A stretch of DNA of 64,000 nucleotides, from NCBI RefSeq assembly GCF_029222905.1, contig NZ_JARHUE010000006.1:101399-165398 (forward strand). The letters run 5' to 3'. The stretch is from Neptuniibacter sp. CAU 1671 (lineage in GTDB: Bacteria > Pseudomonadota > Gammaproteobacteria > Pseudomonadales > Balneatricaceae). A program made the translations under genes and the position numbers. Each line of letters begins with the position of its first letter. Position 1 is the first letter of the stretch. Below, one piece after another: positions 43,963-53,754 of the stretch. Below the pieces are notes generated by a model. That model ran no database searches. It was not told the origin of the DNA and was given only the letters and a program-made list of their open reading frames with translations.

Positions 43963-43973
43963 GGTAGACGTCG

Positions 43974-44387
43974 ATGCTTCAACCAAAACGACTTAAGTTC
44001 CGCAAAATGATGAAAGGTCGCAACCGCGGCCTGGCACAGCGCGGTAGCACTGTAAGCTTTGGTGAGTTCGCGCTGAAATCCACCGGTCGTGGCCGCATTA
44101 CTGCGCGTCAGATCGAGGCTGCGCGTCGTACCATGACACGTCACGTAAAGCGTGGCGGCAAAATCTGGATTCGCGTGTTCCCGGACAAGCCAATCTCCAA
44201 AAAGCCGCTCGAAGTACGTATGGGTAAAGGTAAAGGTGCTGTTGAGTATTGGGTTGCTCAGATCAAGCCTGGCAAAATCCTGTTCGAAATGAGCGGTGTG
44301 CCAGAAGACCTTGCGTCTGAAGCGTTTAACCTGGCTGCGGCGAAACTGCCGGTAGCTACCACCATTGTTAAACGGACGGTGATGTAA
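43974..44387 (+). CDS. rplP: 50S ribosomal protein L16
   Basis: A-site tRNA-contacting protein, 137 residues, [20 protein letters not shown] at the start and [20 protein letters not shown] inside. The stop overlaps the rpmC start (TAATG). Confidence 0.97.
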   Translation: MLQPKRLKFRKMMKGRNRGLAQRGSTVSFGEFALKSTGRGRITARQIEAARRTMTRHVKRGGKIWIRVFPDKPISKKPLEVRMGKGKGAVEYWVAQIKPGKILFEMSGVPEDLASEAFNLAAAKLPVATTIVKRTVM

Positions 44388-44578
44388 TGAAAGCAATTGA
44401 ACTACGTGATAAGTCCGTTGATGAGCTTCAGCAGGAACTGCTGGGTCTTCTGAAAGAGCAGTTTAATCTGCGCATGCAGAAGGCAACTGGCCAGCTGGCG
44501 CAGACTCACCTGATCGGTCAGGTACGTCGCGATATCGCCCGCGTGAAGACAGTACTCAACGAAAAGGCAGGTAACTAA
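44387..44578 (+). CDS. rpmC: 50S ribosomal protein L29
   Basis: A 63-residue two-helix protein at the tunnel exit near L23, with [20 protein letters not shown] and the conserved [12 protein letters not shown]. One base separates its stop from the rpsQ ATG. Confidence 0.96.
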   Translation: MKAIELRDKSVDELQQELLGLLKEQFNLRMQKATGQLAQTHLIGQVRRDIARVKTVLNEKAGN

Positions 44579-44579
44579 T

Positions 44580-44843
44580 ATGAGCGCCGAAAAACGTACC
44601 CGGACTGTGACCGGTCGTGTGGTCAGCGATAAGATGGATAAAACCATCACTGTGCTGATTGAGCGTAAGGAAAAGCACCCAATCTATGGGAAGTTCGTTA
44701 AGCGCTCATCAAAACTGCACGCTCATGATGAAAAGAATGAGTGTCAGCAGGGTGATCTGGTGACCATCGCTGAAAGCCGTCCTCTGTCCAAGAACAAGAC
44801 CTGGACTCTTGTTCGTATTGAAGAGCGTGCAGCAAAGGTGTAA
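44580..44843 (+). CDS. rpsQ: 30S ribosomal protein S17
   Basis: Primary 16S-binding OB-fold protein, 87 residues, with [20 protein letters not shown] and [20 protein letters not shown]. It ends the S10-type part of the cluster. Confidence 0.97.
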   Translation: MSAEKRTRTVTGRVVSDKMDKTITVLIERKEKHPIYGKFVKRSSKLHAHDEKNECQQGDLVTIAESRPLSKNKTWTLVRIEERAAKV

Positions 44844-44869
44844 ACTTACGCGCCTTTGCTCCATTAGCC

Positions 44870-44894
44870 GGTCCGTTTGCCTGGCAAGCGGACC
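44870..44894 (+). other. Intercistronic hairpin between rpsQ and rplN
   Basis: A 10-bp stem GGTCCGTTTG/CAAGCGGACC (one G-T pair) with loop CCTGG, inside the 73-base gap that marks the S10/spc operon border in E. coli. No T tract follows (CTAAAAG), so an RNA processing or stability element is more likely than a terminator. No promoter was recognised. Confidence 0.6.
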
Positions 44895-44916
44895 CTAAAA
44901 GTTTCTGGAGTAGACC

Positions 44917-45285
44917 ATGATTCAAACTGAATCGATGCTTGATGTTGCTGATAACAGCGGTGCCAAGCGTGTGCAGTGTATTAAGGTCCTGGGCGGCTCT
45001 CACCGTCGCTACGCCCGTGTGGGCGACATCATTAAGGTGTCAGTTAAGGAAGCAATTCCTCGTGGCAAGGTGAAAAAAGGTCAGGTTCTTAAAGCTGTCG
45101 TAGTGCGTACCCGTAAAGGTGTTCGTCGTCCTGATGGTTCCCTCATCCGCTTTGATACTAACTCTGCGGTGTTGCTGAACAACAACGACGCTCCTATCGG
45201 AACTCGTATCTTCGGCCCAGTAACGCGTGAGCTTCGTACTGAGAAGTTCATGAAAATCATTTCCCTGGCGCCTGAAGTGCTGTAA
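44917..45285 (+). CDS. rplN: 50S ribosomal protein L14
   Basis: Intersubunit-bridge protein, 122 residues, [20 protein letters not shown] at the start and [13 protein letters not shown] near the end. First gene of the spc group. CTGGAG precedes the ATG. A pair of strong hairpins follows the stop. Confidence 0.97.
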   Translation: MIQTESMLDVADNSGAKRVQCIKVLGGSHRRYARVGDIIKVSVKEAIPRGKVKKGQVLKAVVVRTRKGVRRPDGSLIRFDTNSAVLLNNNDAPIGTRIFGPVTRELRTEKFMKIISLAPEVL

Positions 45286-45287
45286 AG

Positions 45288-45308
45288 ACCAGACAAAAAC
45301 AGTCTGGT
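45288..45308 (+). other. Hairpin 1 between rplN and rplX
   Basis: A perfect 7-bp stem ACCAGAC/GTCTGGT with loop AAAAACA, two bases after the rplN stop. Confidence 0.65.
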
Positions 45309-45314
45309 TTATGT

Positions 45315-45348
45315 AAAAACGCTAACTCCGAGAGGGGTTGGCGTTTTT
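45315..45348 (+). terminator. Terminator-like hairpin between rplN and rplX
   Basis: A 15-bp stem with GAGA tetraloop (arms AAAAACGCTAACTCC and GGGGTTGGCGTTTTT). All positions pair, three of them as G-T, and the 3' arm ends in TTTTT. It has the form of a bidirectional intrinsic terminator yet sits in the middle of the spc operon, with 38 bases left before rplX and no room for a promoter. Confidence 0.7.
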
Positions 45349-45386
45349 GAGCATGAGAGGGTAGCAGGAAGCGATATAGGTAAATT

Positions 45387-45701
45387 ATGCGCAAAATTAA
45401 ACGTGACGATGAAGTGATTGTCATCGCAGGTAAAGACAAGGGCAAGCGTGGCAAAGTCATGCGTGTTCTGGACGACCGTCTGGTTGTTTCTGGTATCAAC
45501 ATGGTGAAGAAACACACCAAGCCTAACCCAATGCTGGGTAAGCCTGGTGGCATCGTTGAGAAAGAAGCAGCGATTGCTGTTTCCAACGTTGCAATCTTCA
45601 ACCCGCAGACTGGTAAGGGCGACCGTGTCGGCTTCAAGACTCTTGAAGACGGTACTAAGGTGCGTTTCTTCAAGTCTACCGGCGAAGTCATTGGCGGATA
45701 A
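45387..45701 (+). CDS. rplX: 50S ribosomal protein L24
   Basis: Assembly-initiating protein, 104 residues. The KOW motif is [20 protein letters not shown], followed by [13 protein letters not shown]. The ribosome-binding site (TATAGG) is weak compared with neighbours. Confidence 0.97.
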   Translation: MRKIKRDDEVIVIAGKDKGKRGKVMRVLDDRLVVSGINMVKKHTKPNPMLGKPGGIVEKEAAIAVSNVAIFNPQTGKGDRVGFKTLEDGTKVRFFKSTGEVIGG

Positions 45702-45715
45702 GGGGAGCTGATATC

Positions 45716-46255
45716 ATGTCTAGACTGAAAGCGCTTTATAACGATTCTGTTAAGCAGCAGCTGAAAGATGAGCTGAACTGCCCTAACGTTATGGCTGTTC
45801 CACGTGTTACCAAAATCACCCTGAACATGGGTGTAGGTGAAGCGTTGGGCGATAAAAAAGAACTGGAAAATGCTGTTGCGGATATGACTGCAATCGCAGG
45901 TCAGAAGCCGGTTGTAACTCTGGCACGTAAATCCATCGCGGGCTTTAAAGTTCGTGAAGGTTGGCCAATCGGCTGCAAAGTGACTCTGCGTGGCGAACGG
46001 ATGTGGGAATTCCTGGACCGTCTGGTGGACATCTCTATTCCGCGTATTCGTGACTTCCGTGGCCTGAACCCAAAATCATTTGATGGTCGTGGCAACTACA
46101 GCATGGGTGTTAAAGAGCAGATCATCTTCCCTGAGCGTGAATACGACAAGGTAGATAAGCTACGTGGTTTGGATATCACCATTACCACTACTGCTCAGAC
46201 TAACGATGAGGGTCGTGCCCTGCTGGCTGCCCTGAACTTCCCATTCCGCAAGTGA
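45716..46255 (+). CDS. rplE: 50S ribosomal protein L5
   Basis: 5S rRNA-binding protein of the central protuberance, 179 residues, with [20 protein letters not shown] and [19 protein letters not shown]. In E. coli S8 represses the spc operon near the start of this gene. Confidence 0.97.
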   Translation: MSRLKALYNDSVKQQLKDELNCPNVMAVPRVTKITLNMGVGEALGDKKELENAVADMTAIAGQKPVVTLARKSIAGFKVREGWPIGCKVTLRGERMWEFLDRLVDISIPRIRDFRGLNPKSFDGRGNYSMGVKEQIIFPEREYDKVDKLRGLDITITTTAQTNDEGRALLAALNFPFRK

Positions 46256-46267
46256 TAGGGGTATATC

Positions 46268-46573
46268 ATGGCTAAGGAATCAATGAAGGCACGTGAAGCA
46301 AAACGTGCAAAGCTGGTTGCAAAATTCGCTGAGAAACGCGCTCAGCTGAAAGCAATCATCTCTAACCCTAATTCAGCTGAAGACGAAATCTGGGATGCGA
46401 CTATCGCATTGCAGAAACTGCCACGTGATTCTAGTGCTTCACGTCAGCAGCGTCGTTGTCAGTTGACCGGTCGTCCACACGCTGTTTATCGCAAGTTCGG
46501 CATCTGCCGTAACAAACTGCGTGAAGCTGCAATGCGTGGTGATGTTCCGGGTCTGAAGAAAGCCAGCTGGTAA
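46268..46573 (+). CDS. rpsN: 30S ribosomal protein S14 (zinc-free form)
   Basis: A 101-residue S14 of the long, zinc-independent class: it lacks the CxxC pairs of the short form. [20 protein letters not shown] and [17 protein letters not shown] are typical. Confidence 0.97.
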   Translation: MAKESMKAREAKRAKLVAKFAEKRAQLKAIISNPNSAEDEIWDATIALQKLPRDSSASRQQRRCQLTGRPHAVYRKFGICRNKLREAAMRGDVPGLKKASW

Positions 46574-46591
46574 CAGCGGGTTCAACGGTAA

Positions 46592-46630
46592 GCACGGTGG
46601 ACTGGGCCAGAAACGGCTACCGCACCGTGC
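46592..46630 (+). other. Intercistronic stem between rpsN and rpsH
   Basis: Inverted repeat GCACGGTG (46592-46599) and CACCGTGC (46623-46630) enclosing 23 bases, just before the rpsH ribosome-binding site (AGAGGAAG). It may be a structured element of the spc mRNA. Whether S8 binds here is unknown. Confidence 0.5.
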
Positions 46631-46651
46631 TGCACAAGAGGAAGTAAATGC

Positions 46652-47044
46652 ATGAGCATGCAAGATACACTCGCGGATATGCTAACTCGCATCCGCAACG
46701 GTCACATGGCTGAAAAGCAGGCCGTATCTATGCCGTCTTCCAAAGCCAAAGTAAACGTAGCAAAGGTGCTGAAAGAAGAAGGTTACATCACTGATTTCGC
46801 TGTAGAAGGTGATGTTAAACCTGTTCTGACCATCGAGCTGAAGTACTTTGAAGGTAAGCCGGTAATCGAAGAGATCAAACGCGTAAGTCGTCCAGGTCTG
46901 CGTATCTACAAGAACGCATCTGAACTGCCGAAAGTGGCAGGCGGTCTGGGCATCGCAATTATCTCTACCAGTAAAGGTGTCATGGCTGATCGCGCTGCAC
47001 GCGCTGCAGGCATCGGCGGTGAAGTAATCTGCACGGTATTCTAA
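46652..47044 (+). CDS. rpsH: 30S ribosomal protein S8
   Basis: Central-domain assembly protein and translational repressor of the spc operon in E. coli, 130 residues. It begins [20 protein letters not shown] and ends with the conserved [20 protein letters not shown]. Confidence 0.97.
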   Translation: MSMQDTLADMLTRIRNGHMAEKQAVSMPSSKAKVNVAKVLKEEGYITDFAVEGDVKPVLTIELKYFEGKPVIEEIKRVSRPGLRIYKNASELPKVAGGLGIAIISTSKGVMADRAARAAGIGGEVICTVF

Positions 47045-47055
47045 GAGGTATTTCA

Positions 47056-47589
47056 ATGTCCCGTATTGCGAAAAACCCCGTAGTTGTACCTGCAGGTGTG
47101 GAACTGAAGCTGGATGGTCAGTCCATCAGCGTTAAAGGCTCTAACGGTCAACTGTCTCTGGACGTGCATCCTTCTGTTGAAGTGAAGCAGGAAGAGGGTA
47201 CTTTGACTTTTGCAGCCCGCGACGGCTCCAAGCTGGCGCGTTCCCTGTCCGGTACGACCCGTTCTCTGGTGAACAACATGGTGGTGGGTGTCACTCAAGG
47301 TTTCCAGAAAACTCTGCAACTGCAGGGTGTTGGTTACCGTGCTGCTGCCAAAGGCGAAACACTGAATCTGGTGCTGGGTTACTCCCACCCGATCGACTAT
47401 GTGTTGCCTGCAGGCATCAAGGCTGAAACTCCTAACCAGACTACCGTGGTTGTCAGCGGTGCTGACAAGCAGACAGTAGGTCAGGTAGCTGCCGAAATTC
47501 GCGCGTTCCGTCCGCCAGAGCCTTATAAAGGCAAAGGTGTTCGTTACGAGAATGAATATGTTCGCCGTAAAGAAGCGAAGAAAAAGTAA
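47056..47589 (+). CDS. rplF: 50S ribosomal protein L6
   Basis: Binds near the sarcin-ricin loop, 177 residues in two similar domains. The C-terminal signature is [20 protein letters not shown]. Confidence 0.97.
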   Translation: MSRIAKNPVVVPAGVELKLDGQSISVKGSNGQLSLDVHPSVEVKQEEGTLTFAARDGSKLARSLSGTTRSLVNNMVVGVTQGFQKTLQLQGVGYRAAAKGETLNLVLGYSHPIDYVLPAGIKAETPNQTTVVVSGADKQTVGQVAAEIRAFRPPEPYKGKGVRYENEYVRRKEAKKK

Positions 47590-47602
47590 GTAGGGCAGGG
47601 TT

Positions 47603-47953
47603 ATGAACACTAAGAAACAAGCTCGAATTCGTCGTGCTCGCCGCTCCCGCCTGAAAATGCGTGAGCTGGGTGCAACACGTCTGTGTGTGACTCGTACTCC
47701 GCGTCACATCTACGCCCAGGTAATTTCTGCTGATGGCGGCAAGGTTCTGGCCTCTGCTTCCACCGTAGAAAAAGATCTGCGTACAGCTGGCACCGGTAAC
47801 GTTGCTGCTGCTGAAAAAGTGGGTCAGCTGATTGCTGCTCGCGCGCAGGAAGCCGGTGTAACTGAAGTGGCTTTTGACCGTTCTGGTTTCCAGTATCACG
47901 GTCGTATTAAAGCCCTTGCTGATGCGGCCCGTGAAGGCGGCCTGAAATTCTAA
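47603..47953 (+). CDS. rplR: 50S ribosomal protein L18
   Basis: 5S rRNA-binding protein, 116 residues, basic N-terminus ([20 protein letters not shown]) and conserved [20 protein letters not shown]. Confidence 0.97.
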   Translation: MNTKKQARIRRARRSRLKMRELGATRLCVTRTPRHIYAQVISADGGKVLASASTVEKDLRTAGTGNVAAAEKVGQLIAARAQEAGVTEVAFDRSGFQYHGRIKALADAAREGGLKF

Positions 47954-47964
47954 AGGGATCGAAT

Positions 47965-48465
47965 ATGTCAAATCATGAACAGAAAGACGGCGATCTGCAG
48001 GAGAAGCTGGTTCAGGTTAACCGCGTCGCTAAAGTAGTTAAAGGTGGTCGTATCTTCGGCTTTACCGCACTGACTGTTGTTGGTGATGGTAAAGGTCGTG
48101 TTGGTTTCGGCCGTGGTAAAGCACGTGAAGTACCTGCTGCCATCCAGAAAGCGATGGAACAGGCACGTCGTAACATGATCCAGGTGGATCTGAACGGTGA
48201 CACGCTGCAGTACCCAGTTAAAGCACGTCATGGTGCTTCAAAAATTTACATGCAGCCTGCCTCTGAAGGTACTGGTGTAATCGCCGGTGGTGCGATGCGT
48301 GCGGTACTGGAACTGGCTGGCGTCCACAACGTACTGGCCAAGTGCTATGGCTCAACTAACCCGGTAAACGTGGTACGTGCGACTGTTAAAGGTCTGGCGT
48401 CCATGAAATCTCCGGATGATGTTGCAGCTAAGCGCGGCAAGTCCGTAGACGAGATCCTGGGGTAA
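47965..48465 (+). CDS. rpsE: 30S ribosomal protein S5
   Basis: Decoding-fidelity protein, 166 residues, with [20 protein letters not shown] and [20 protein letters not shown]. The loop altered in spectinomycin resistance (VVKGGRIF) is ordinary. Confidence 0.97.
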   Translation: MSNHEQKDGDLQEKLVQVNRVAKVVKGGRIFGFTALTVVGDGKGRVGFGRGKAREVPAAIQKAMEQARRNMIQVDLNGDTLQYPVKARHGASKIYMQPASEGTGVIAGGAMRAVLELAGVHNVLAKCYGSTNPVNVVRATVKGLASMKSPDDVAAKRGKSVDEILG

Positions 48466-48471
48466 TCGACA

Positions 48472-48654
48472 ATGGCTAAGACTGTAAAAGTAACTCTGGT
48501 ACGTAGCCCGATCGGTACTCTGCCTAAGCACAAACTGTGCGTAAAGGGTCTGGGTCTGCGTCGCATTGGACACACAGTTGAAGTGGAAGACACTCCATCT
48601 GTTCGTGGCATGATCAACAAAGTCAACTACATGGTTCGTGTAGAAGGCGAGTAA
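48472..48654 (+). CDS. rpmD: 50S ribosomal protein L30
   Basis: A 60-residue single-domain protein, [20 protein letters not shown] at the start, then [20 protein letters not shown]. Confidence 0.97.
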   Translation: MAKTVKVTLVRSPIGTLPKHKLCVKGLGLRRIGHTVEVEDTPSVRGMINKVNYMVRVEGE

Positions 48655-48667
48655 GGGAGTTCACAAG

Positions 48668-49102
48668 ATGCGTCTGAACACTCTGAGCCCTGCAGACGGT
48701 TCCCGTCCAGCCCGCAAACGCGTGGGTCGTGGTATCGGTTCCGGCCTGGGCAAAACTTGTGGCCGTGGTCACAAAGGTCAGAAATCCCGCTCTGGCGGTT
48801 CTGTGAAGCCAGGTTTTGAAGGCGGTCAGATGCCGTTGCAGCGTCGTCTGCCAAAATTCGGTTTCACCTCCCGTGGTGCGCGTTATGTTGCTGAGATCCG
48901 TCTGAGCGAACTGGCCGCAGTGCAGGCTGATGTTATCGATCTGGCTGCGCTGAAAGCGGCAGACATCATTAAGGAAGAGATTAAATCTGCCAAAGTGATT
49001 CTGTCCGGTGAAATTACTAAATCTGTGACACTTAAAGGTCTTCGTGTGACCAAAGGTGCACAGGCTGCTATCGAAGCTGCAGGCGGTAAAGTCGAGGCGT
49101 AA
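48668..49102 (+). CDS. rplO: 50S ribosomal protein L15
   Basis: Late-assembly protein, 144 residues. The long basic N-terminal extension has [20 protein letters not shown]. secY starts on the next base after its stop. Confidence 0.97.
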   Translation: MRLNTLSPADGSRPARKRVGRGIGSGLGKTCGRGHKGQKSRSGGSVKPGFEGGQMPLQRRLPKFGFTSRGARYVAEIRLSELAAVQADVIDLAALKAADIIKEEIKSAKVILSGEITKSVTLKGLRVTKGAQAAIEAAGGKVEA

Positions 49103-50431
49103 ATGGCTAAGAAAGGAACCATGCCGGCAGGTATGCAGAGCGGATTGGGTGAGCTGAAGTCTCGTCTGTTATTCGTTCTGATCGCGATTGTGGTTTACCG
49201 TATCGGTGCACATATTCCTGTGCCCGGTATTAACCCTGATCGTCTTGCCGCACTGTTTGATCAGAACCAGGGGACCATCCTGAGTCTCTTCAATATGTTC
49301 TCCGGTGGAGCACTGGAGCGCATGAGTATTCTGGCGCTGGGTATCATGCCCTACATCTCTGCATCTATTATCATGCAGTTGATGTCGGTGGTGAGTCCCT
49401 CCCTGGCGCAGTTGAAGAAAGAAGGTGAGGCAGGTCGTCGTAAAATCAACCAGTACACACGCTATGGCACAGTGATCCTCGCGACCGTTCAGTCGTTTGG
49501 TATGGCTGTTGGCCTGGCGAATCAGGGCGTAGCCTTTACTACCGGTGCCAGCTTCTACTTTGTAGCAGTTGTCACGCTGGTAGCAGGTGCCGTGTTCCTG
49601 ATGTGGCTGGGTGAGCAGGTCACTGAACGGGGTATCGGTAACGGTATTTCGATTCTGATCTTTGCCGGTATTGTTGCTGGACTGCCAGGTGCCATCGGTC
49701 AGGCGTTTGAAGCCGCGCGTCAGGGGGATTTGAACATCCTGGCGCTGCTGGTGATCGCCTTCATGGCGGTGGTGACTGTGGGTTTTGTGGTGTTTATGGA
49801 ACGCGGCCAGCGCCGTATCACCATAAACTATGCCAAGCGTCAGCAAGGCAACCGCGTATATGCTGCCCAGACCAGTCATCTGCCGCTGAAAGTGAACATG
49901 GCCGGTGTTATTCCGCCGATCTTCGCCTCCAGTATCCTGCTGTTCCCTGCGTCTATGGGGCAGTGGTTTGGTCAGAGCGAACGTATGGAGTGGTTGCAGG
50001 ACGTGGCGCTAGCGCTGGGTCCAGGTCAGCCGCTGTATATCCTGTTGTTCTCGGTAGCCATTATTTTCTTCTGTTATTTCTATACCGCGATTGTATTTAA
50101 TCCAAAAGACGTCGCGGATAACCTGAAGAAATCTGGTGCATTCATTCCGGGTATTCGTCCGGGTGAGCAATCAGCACGGTACATAGATACTGTGTTGGGT
50201 CGTCTGACGCTGTTTGGCGCGCTGTATATTACAGCCGTATCGCTGATGCCACAGTTCCTGGTGGTAGCAGCCAACGTACCGTTCTATTTCGGTGGCACCT
50301 CACTCCTGATCGTCGTAGTTGTCGTGATGGATTTTATGGCTCAGGTTCAGTCCCATCTGATGTCTCATCAGTATGAGTCCTTGATGAAGAAATCTAATCT
50401 CAAAGGTGGTGGTGCAGGTCTGCTGCGCTGA
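49103..50431 (+). CDS. secY: Preprotein translocase subunit SecY
   Basis: The ten-helix channel of the Sec translocon in the inner membrane, 442 residues. It shows the N-terminal [20 protein letters not shown] helix, the [14 protein letters not shown] segment, and cytoplasmic loops C4 and C5 with [20 protein letters not shown] and [16 protein letters not shown]. It partners SecE (23272) and is co-expressed with ribosomal proteins. Confidence 0.97.
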   Translation: MAKKGTMPAGMQSGLGELKSRLLFVLIAIVVYRIGAHIPVPGINPDRLAALFDQNQGTILSLFNMFSGGALERMSILALGIMPYISASIIMQLMSVVSPSLAQLKKEGEAGRRKINQYTRYGTVILATVQSFGMAVGLANQGVAFTTGASFYFVAVVTLVAGAVFLMWLGEQVTERGIGNGISILIFAGIVAGLPGAIGQAFEAARQGDLNILALLVIAFMAVVTVGFVVFMERGQRRITINYAKRQQGNRVYAAQTSHLPLKVNMAGVIPPIFASSILLFPASMGQWFGQSERMEWLQDVALALGPGQPLYILLFSVAIIFFCYFYTAIVFNPKDVADNLKKSGAFIPGIRPGEQSARYIDTVLGRLTLFGALYITAVSLMPQFLVVAANVPFYFGGTSLLIVVVVVMDFMAQVQSHLMSHQYESLMKKSNLKGGGAGLLR

Positions 50432-50450
50432 TCACTATCTGGAGTAGATC

Positions 50451-50567
50451 ATGAAAGTACGTGCATCTGTTAAAAAGATCTGTCGTAACTGCAAAATCGT
50501 GCGTCGTAACGGTTCAGTTCGCGTGATCTGCAAAGTAGAGCCGCGTCATAAACAACGTCAGGGCTAA
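50451..50567 (+). CDS. rpmJ: 50S ribosomal protein L36 (zinc-binding form)
   Basis: A 38-residue ribosomal protein starting [20 protein letters not shown]. The zinc ligands Cys11, Cys14, Cys27 and His33 are all present, so this is the zinc-containing C+ form. It lies 19 bases after secY, with CTGGAG upstream, as in the E. coli spc operon where rpmJ is last. Confidence 0.95.
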   Translation: MKVRASVKKICRNCKIVRRNGSVRVICKVEPRHKQRQG

Positions 50568-50613
50568 GCGTAGGCTTGCACTGACCTTTGGCCGCAGAGG
50601 TACGCAACTATGC

Positions 50614-50642
50614 TTGATTTGTTTTTGATCAACGTGTAGTAT
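50614..50642 (+). promoter_or_regulatory. Sigma-70 promoter of the alpha operon
   Basis: TTGATT (50614-50619), a 17-base spacer and TAGTAT (50637-50642), followed by the GC-rich TGCGCGCC, a stringent-type discriminator. The start site would be near 50649. Confidence 0.78.
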
Positions 50643-50648
50643 TGCGCG

Positions 50649-50726
50649 CCTTCTGCGAACAGAACATTTATTTTTTTATGGTGTCGGTTAATAACAACCG
50701 GACACCACTGAAAACGGAGTAATAGA
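50649..50726 (+). promoter_or_regulatory. Leader of the alpha operon (candidate S4-binding region)
   Basis: A leader of about 78 bases between the promoter and rpsM. It contains a stem GGTGTCGGTT/AACC-G-GACACC (50680-50706, one bulged G) directly before the Shine-Dalgarno CGGAG. In E. coli S4 represses this operon through a pseudoknot at the same place. A pseudoknot was not verified here. Confidence 0.5.
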
Positions 50727-51083
50727 ATGGCCCGTATAGCTGGCGTCAATATTCCTGACAATAAGCATGCGGTAATTTCTCTGACTTACATTTACGGAAT
50801 TGGCCGCACGACTGCGAGCAGCATCTGTAATGCTTGTGGTATTACACCAAGCACCAAGATTGCTGATCTGTCTGAAGAGCAGCTGGACAACGTTCGTGGA
50901 GAAGTTGCCAAGCTGACTGTTGAAGGCGACCTGCGTCGTGAAGTGTCTATGAGCATTAAACGTCTCATGGACCTTGGTTGTTTCCGCGGTCTGCGTCATC
51001 GTCGTAACCTGCCGGTTCGCGGTCAGCGCAGTAAGACTAACGCGCGCACTCGTAAAGGCCCGCGTAAGCCGATCCGTAAGTAA
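50727..51083 (+). CDS. rpsM: 30S ribosomal protein S13
   Basis: Head protein contacting P-site tRNA, 118 residues, [20 protein letters not shown] at the start and the basic tail [20 protein letters not shown]. Confidence 0.97.
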   Translation: MARIAGVNIPDNKHAVISLTYIYGIGRTTASSICNACGITPSTKIADLSEEQLDNVRGEVAKLTVEGDLRREVSMSIKRLMDLGCFRGLRHRRNLPVRGQRSKTNARTRKGPRKPIRK

Positions 51084-51108
51084 GTGGTAAGCGATAGGAA
51101 TTCCGAAT

Positions 51109-51498
51109 ATGGCAAAGCCAGGTAATCGCACACGCAAAAAGGTGAAGAAGCAAGTAGCTGATGGGTTCGCCCACATCCACGCTTCTTTCAATAACACGAT
51201 CATTACAATTACTGATCGCCAGGGTAATGCTTTGTCCTGGGCAACTTCAGGTGGCTCCGGCTTCCGTGGTTCCCGTAAAAGCACCCCGTTCGCCGCTCAG
51301 GTTGCTGCTGAGCGTGCTGGTCAGGCTGCGCTTGAGTACGGCCTGAAAAACCTCGACGTTTTTGTGAAGGGTCCTGGACCCGGCCGTGAGTCCGCTGTGC
51401 GCGCACTCAATGCATGCGGCTATAAAATCGCAAATATCACGGACGTAACACCCATTCCTCATAATGGTTGTCGTCCGCCGAAGAAACGTCGCGTTTAA
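51109..51498 (+). CDS. rpsK: 30S ribosomal protein S11
   Basis: Platform protein at the E site, 129 residues, with [20 protein letters not shown] and the C-terminal [16 protein letters not shown]. Confidence 0.97.
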   Translation: MAKPGNRTRKKVKKQVADGFAHIHASFNNTIITITDRQGNALSWATSGGSGFRGSRKSTPFAAQVAAERAGQAALEYGLKNLDVFVKGPGPGRESAVRALNACGYKIANITDVTPIPHNGCRPPKKRRV

Positions 51499-51513
51499 TC
51501 TGGAGACGGTAAT

Positions 51514-52134
51514 ATGGCTCGTTATCTTGGACCTAAGTGCAAGCTGTCTCGTCGGGAAGGCACAGACCTTTTCCTGAAGAGTGGCGTTCGCGCACTGGAC
51601 AGCAAGTGTAAAGCTGAGACTGCTCCAGGTGTGCACGGCGCTCGTCGTGGTCGTTTGTCCGACTATGGCTTGCAGCTGCGCGAAAAGCAGAAAGTTCGTC
51701 GTATCTACGGCATTTTGGAACGTCAGTTCCGCAACTACTACAAAGAAGCGGCTCGCCGCACTGGTGCTACTGGTGAAAACCTGCTCCAGCTGCTGGAAGG
51801 TCGTTTGGACAACGTTGTATACCGGATGGGATTCGGCACTACTCGTGCAGAAGCTCGTCAGATCGTATCGCACCGTTCTATCACCGTTAATGGTCAGGTT
51901 GTGAATGTTCCTTCCTACCAGGTGAAAGCGGGTGATGTGGTCGCAGTTCGCGAAAAAGCCAAAAACCAGCTGCGCATCAAACACGCACTGGAACTGGCTG
52001 GTCAGCGTGCTCCTGTTGAATGGGTAGATGTTGATTCAGGCAAAATGGAAGGTACTTTCAAGTCCCTGCCAGAGCGCTCTGAGCTGTCTGCTGAAATCAA
52101 CGAGCAGTTGATTGTAGAGCTGTACTCGAAGTAA
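51514..52134 (+). CDS. rpsD: 30S ribosomal protein S4
   Basis: Primary 16S rRNA-binding protein, 206 residues, and repressor of the alpha operon in E. coli. [20 protein letters not shown] opens it; the S4 RNA-binding domain has [20 protein letters not shown]. Confidence 0.97.
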   Translation: MARYLGPKCKLSRREGTDLFLKSGVRALDSKCKAETAPGVHGARRGRLSDYGLQLREKQKVRRIYGILERQFRNYYKEAARRTGATGENLLQLLEGRLDNVVYRMGFGTTRAEARQIVSHRSITVNGQVVNVPSYQVKAGDVVAVREKAKNQLRIKHALELAGQRAPVEWVDVDSGKMEGTFKSLPERSELSAEINEQLIVELYSK

Positions 52135-52159
52135 TTCTTAATCTTTTATTGGTGGAAAT

Positions 52160-53164
52160 ATGCAGCGTTCGGTAAATGAATTTCTCAGTCCACGTCATAT
52201 TGACGTACAGGAAATCAGCAAAACACGCGCCAAGGTGACTCTGGAACCACTGGAACGTGGCTTTGGCCATACGCTGGGCAATGCGCTGCGTCGTATTTTG
52301 CTCTCCTCTATGCCGGGTTGTGCGGTAACCGGAGTTGAGATTGACGGCGTTTTGCATGAGTACAGCACAATTGAAGGGGTTCAGGAGGATGTCATCGAGA
52401 TCCTGCTGAACCTGAAAGGTGTTGCTATCACTATGTTCAATGGTGATCAGGCAACACTGACTCTGAGCAAAAATGGCGCGGGTCCTGTTACCGCTGGTGA
52501 TATTCAGCTGAACCAAGATGTTGAAATCGCTAACCCGGACCACGTCATCGCTCACCTGAACGACGGTGCGAGCCTGAACATGCAGCTGACTGTTGAACGT
52601 GGCCGTGGCTACGTCCCAGCGGATGCACGTTTGTCTGATGAAGATGAAACTCGTGCCATTGGTCGTCTGCAGCTGGACGCTACGTTCAGCCCAGTACGTC
52701 GCGTTTCCTACGTTGTAGAAAGCGCACGTGTTGAGCAGCGTACTGACCTGGACAAGTTGGTTATCGATATCGAATCCAACGGTACTATCGACCCAGAAGA
52801 AGCGATTCGTCGCGCAGCTACAATCCTGCAGCAGCAGCTGGTTGTGTTTGTAGATCTGGAAGACGGTGCAGACCAGGCCAAAGACGAACCAGCAGAGCCG
52901 GAAATTGATCCGATCCTGCTGCGTCCGGTAGACGATCTGGAGCTGACTGTTCGTTCCGCTAACTGTCTGAAAGCAGAGCAGATCTACTACATTGGTGATC
53001 TGATTCAGCGCACAGAGGTTGAACTGCTGAAAACTCCGAACCTGGGTAAAAAGTCGCTGACCGAGATCAAAGACGTGCTGGCTTCCAAAGGCCTGTCCTT
53101 GGGCATGCGTCTAGAAAACTGGCCGCCGGCTAGCCTGAAGAATGACGATAAAGTCGCTTCATAA
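52160..53164 (+). CDS. rpoA: RNA polymerase alpha subunit
   Basis: Dimerises to scaffold beta and beta' and contacts UP elements and activators. It has 334 residues. The N-terminal domain contains [20 protein letters not shown] linker rich in acidic residues precedes the C-terminal domain, where the DNA-binding Arg of [20 protein letters not shown] and the second helix [14 protein letters not shown] are conserved. Confidence 0.98.
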   Translation: MQRSVNEFLSPRHIDVQEISKTRAKVTLEPLERGFGHTLGNALRRILLSSMPGCAVTGVEIDGVLHEYSTIEGVQEDVIEILLNLKGVAITMFNGDQATLTLSKNGAGPVTAGDIQLNQDVEIANPDHVIAHLNDGASLNMQLTVERGRGYVPADARLSDEDETRAIGRLQLDATFSPVRRVSYVVESARVEQRTDLDKLVIDIESNGTIDPEEAIRRAATILQQQLVVFVDLEDGADQAKDEPAEPEIDPILLRPVDDLELTVRSANCLKAEQIYYIGDLIQRTEVELLKTPNLGKKSLTEIKDVLASKGLSLGMRLENWPPASLKNDDKVAS

Positions 53165-53203
53165 TTCAGGCATCTAAACTGACAAGTTTGGTAGGGATTT
53201 AAC

Positions 53204-53593
53204 ATGCGTCATCGTAATTCTGGTCGTAATTTCAGCCGTACCAGTGCGCACCGCAAAGCGATGTTCAAGAACATGGCAGTTTCTCTGTTTGAGCACGAGT
53301 TGATTCGTACAACTCTGCCTAAAGCAAAAGAACTGCGTCGCTATGCTGAGCCGCTGATCACGCTGGCTAAGAACGACACCGTTGCAAACCGTCGTCTGGC
53401 GTTTGCTCGTACTGGCAGCAAACAGGCTGTTGGTAAACTGTTCAACGAACTGGGTCCACGTTATGGCACCCGTCCTGGTGGTTACCTGCGCATCTTGAAG
53501 TGCGGTTTCCGTCCAGGTGACAACGCGCCAATGGCGTACGTTGAACTGGTTGATCGTCCTGCAGGTCTTGCTGCTGACGAATCCGAAGATTAA
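53204..53593 (+). CDS. rplQ: 50S ribosomal protein L17
   Basis: Tunnel-exit protein, 129 residues, [20 protein letters not shown] at the start and [20 protein letters not shown] near the end. Last gene of the alpha operon and of the whole ribosomal block. Confidence 0.97.
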   Translation: MRHRNSGRNFSRTSAHRKAMFKNMAVSLFEHELIRTTLPKAKELRRYAEPLITLAKNDTVANRRLAFARTGSKQAVGKLFNELGPRYGTRPGGYLRILKCGFRPGDNAPMAYVELVDRPAGLAADESED

Positions 53594-53608
53594 GTTTTCT
53601 TGATCATC

Positions 53609-53637
53609 AAAAACCCGGCCTTGTGCCGGGTTTTTTT
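53609..53637 (+). terminator. Intrinsic terminator of the alpha operon
   Basis: AAAAACCCGGC, loop CTTGT, GCCGGG and a run of seven T, 15 bases after rplQ. Strong and probably bidirectional. Confidence 0.93.
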
Positions 53638-53713
53638 GTGCCTGTTGGAAATGTTTGCCTTTGTGGATGCCGGTGTTTTCGGTTACTGCGGGATAATTTC
53701 ATCTTTTCTGTTT

Positions 53714-53727
53714 CCACCTTAAGGTGG
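53714..53727 (+). repeat. Perfect 14-bp palindrome
   Basis: CCACCTTAAGGTGG, fully self-complementary, 77 bases past the terminator. It could be a protein-binding site or the tip of a cruciform. Confidence 0.6.
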
Positions 53728-53730
53728 GTC

Positions 53731-53754
53731 AAGGGGGCTGCCGCCAGCCCCCTT
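53731..53754 (+). repeat. Perfect 10-bp inverted repeat
   Basis: AAGGGGGCTG/CAGCCCCCTT with a 4-base loop CCGC. No T tract follows, so it is not a standard terminator. It begins three bases after the 14-bp palindrome. Confidence 0.65.
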
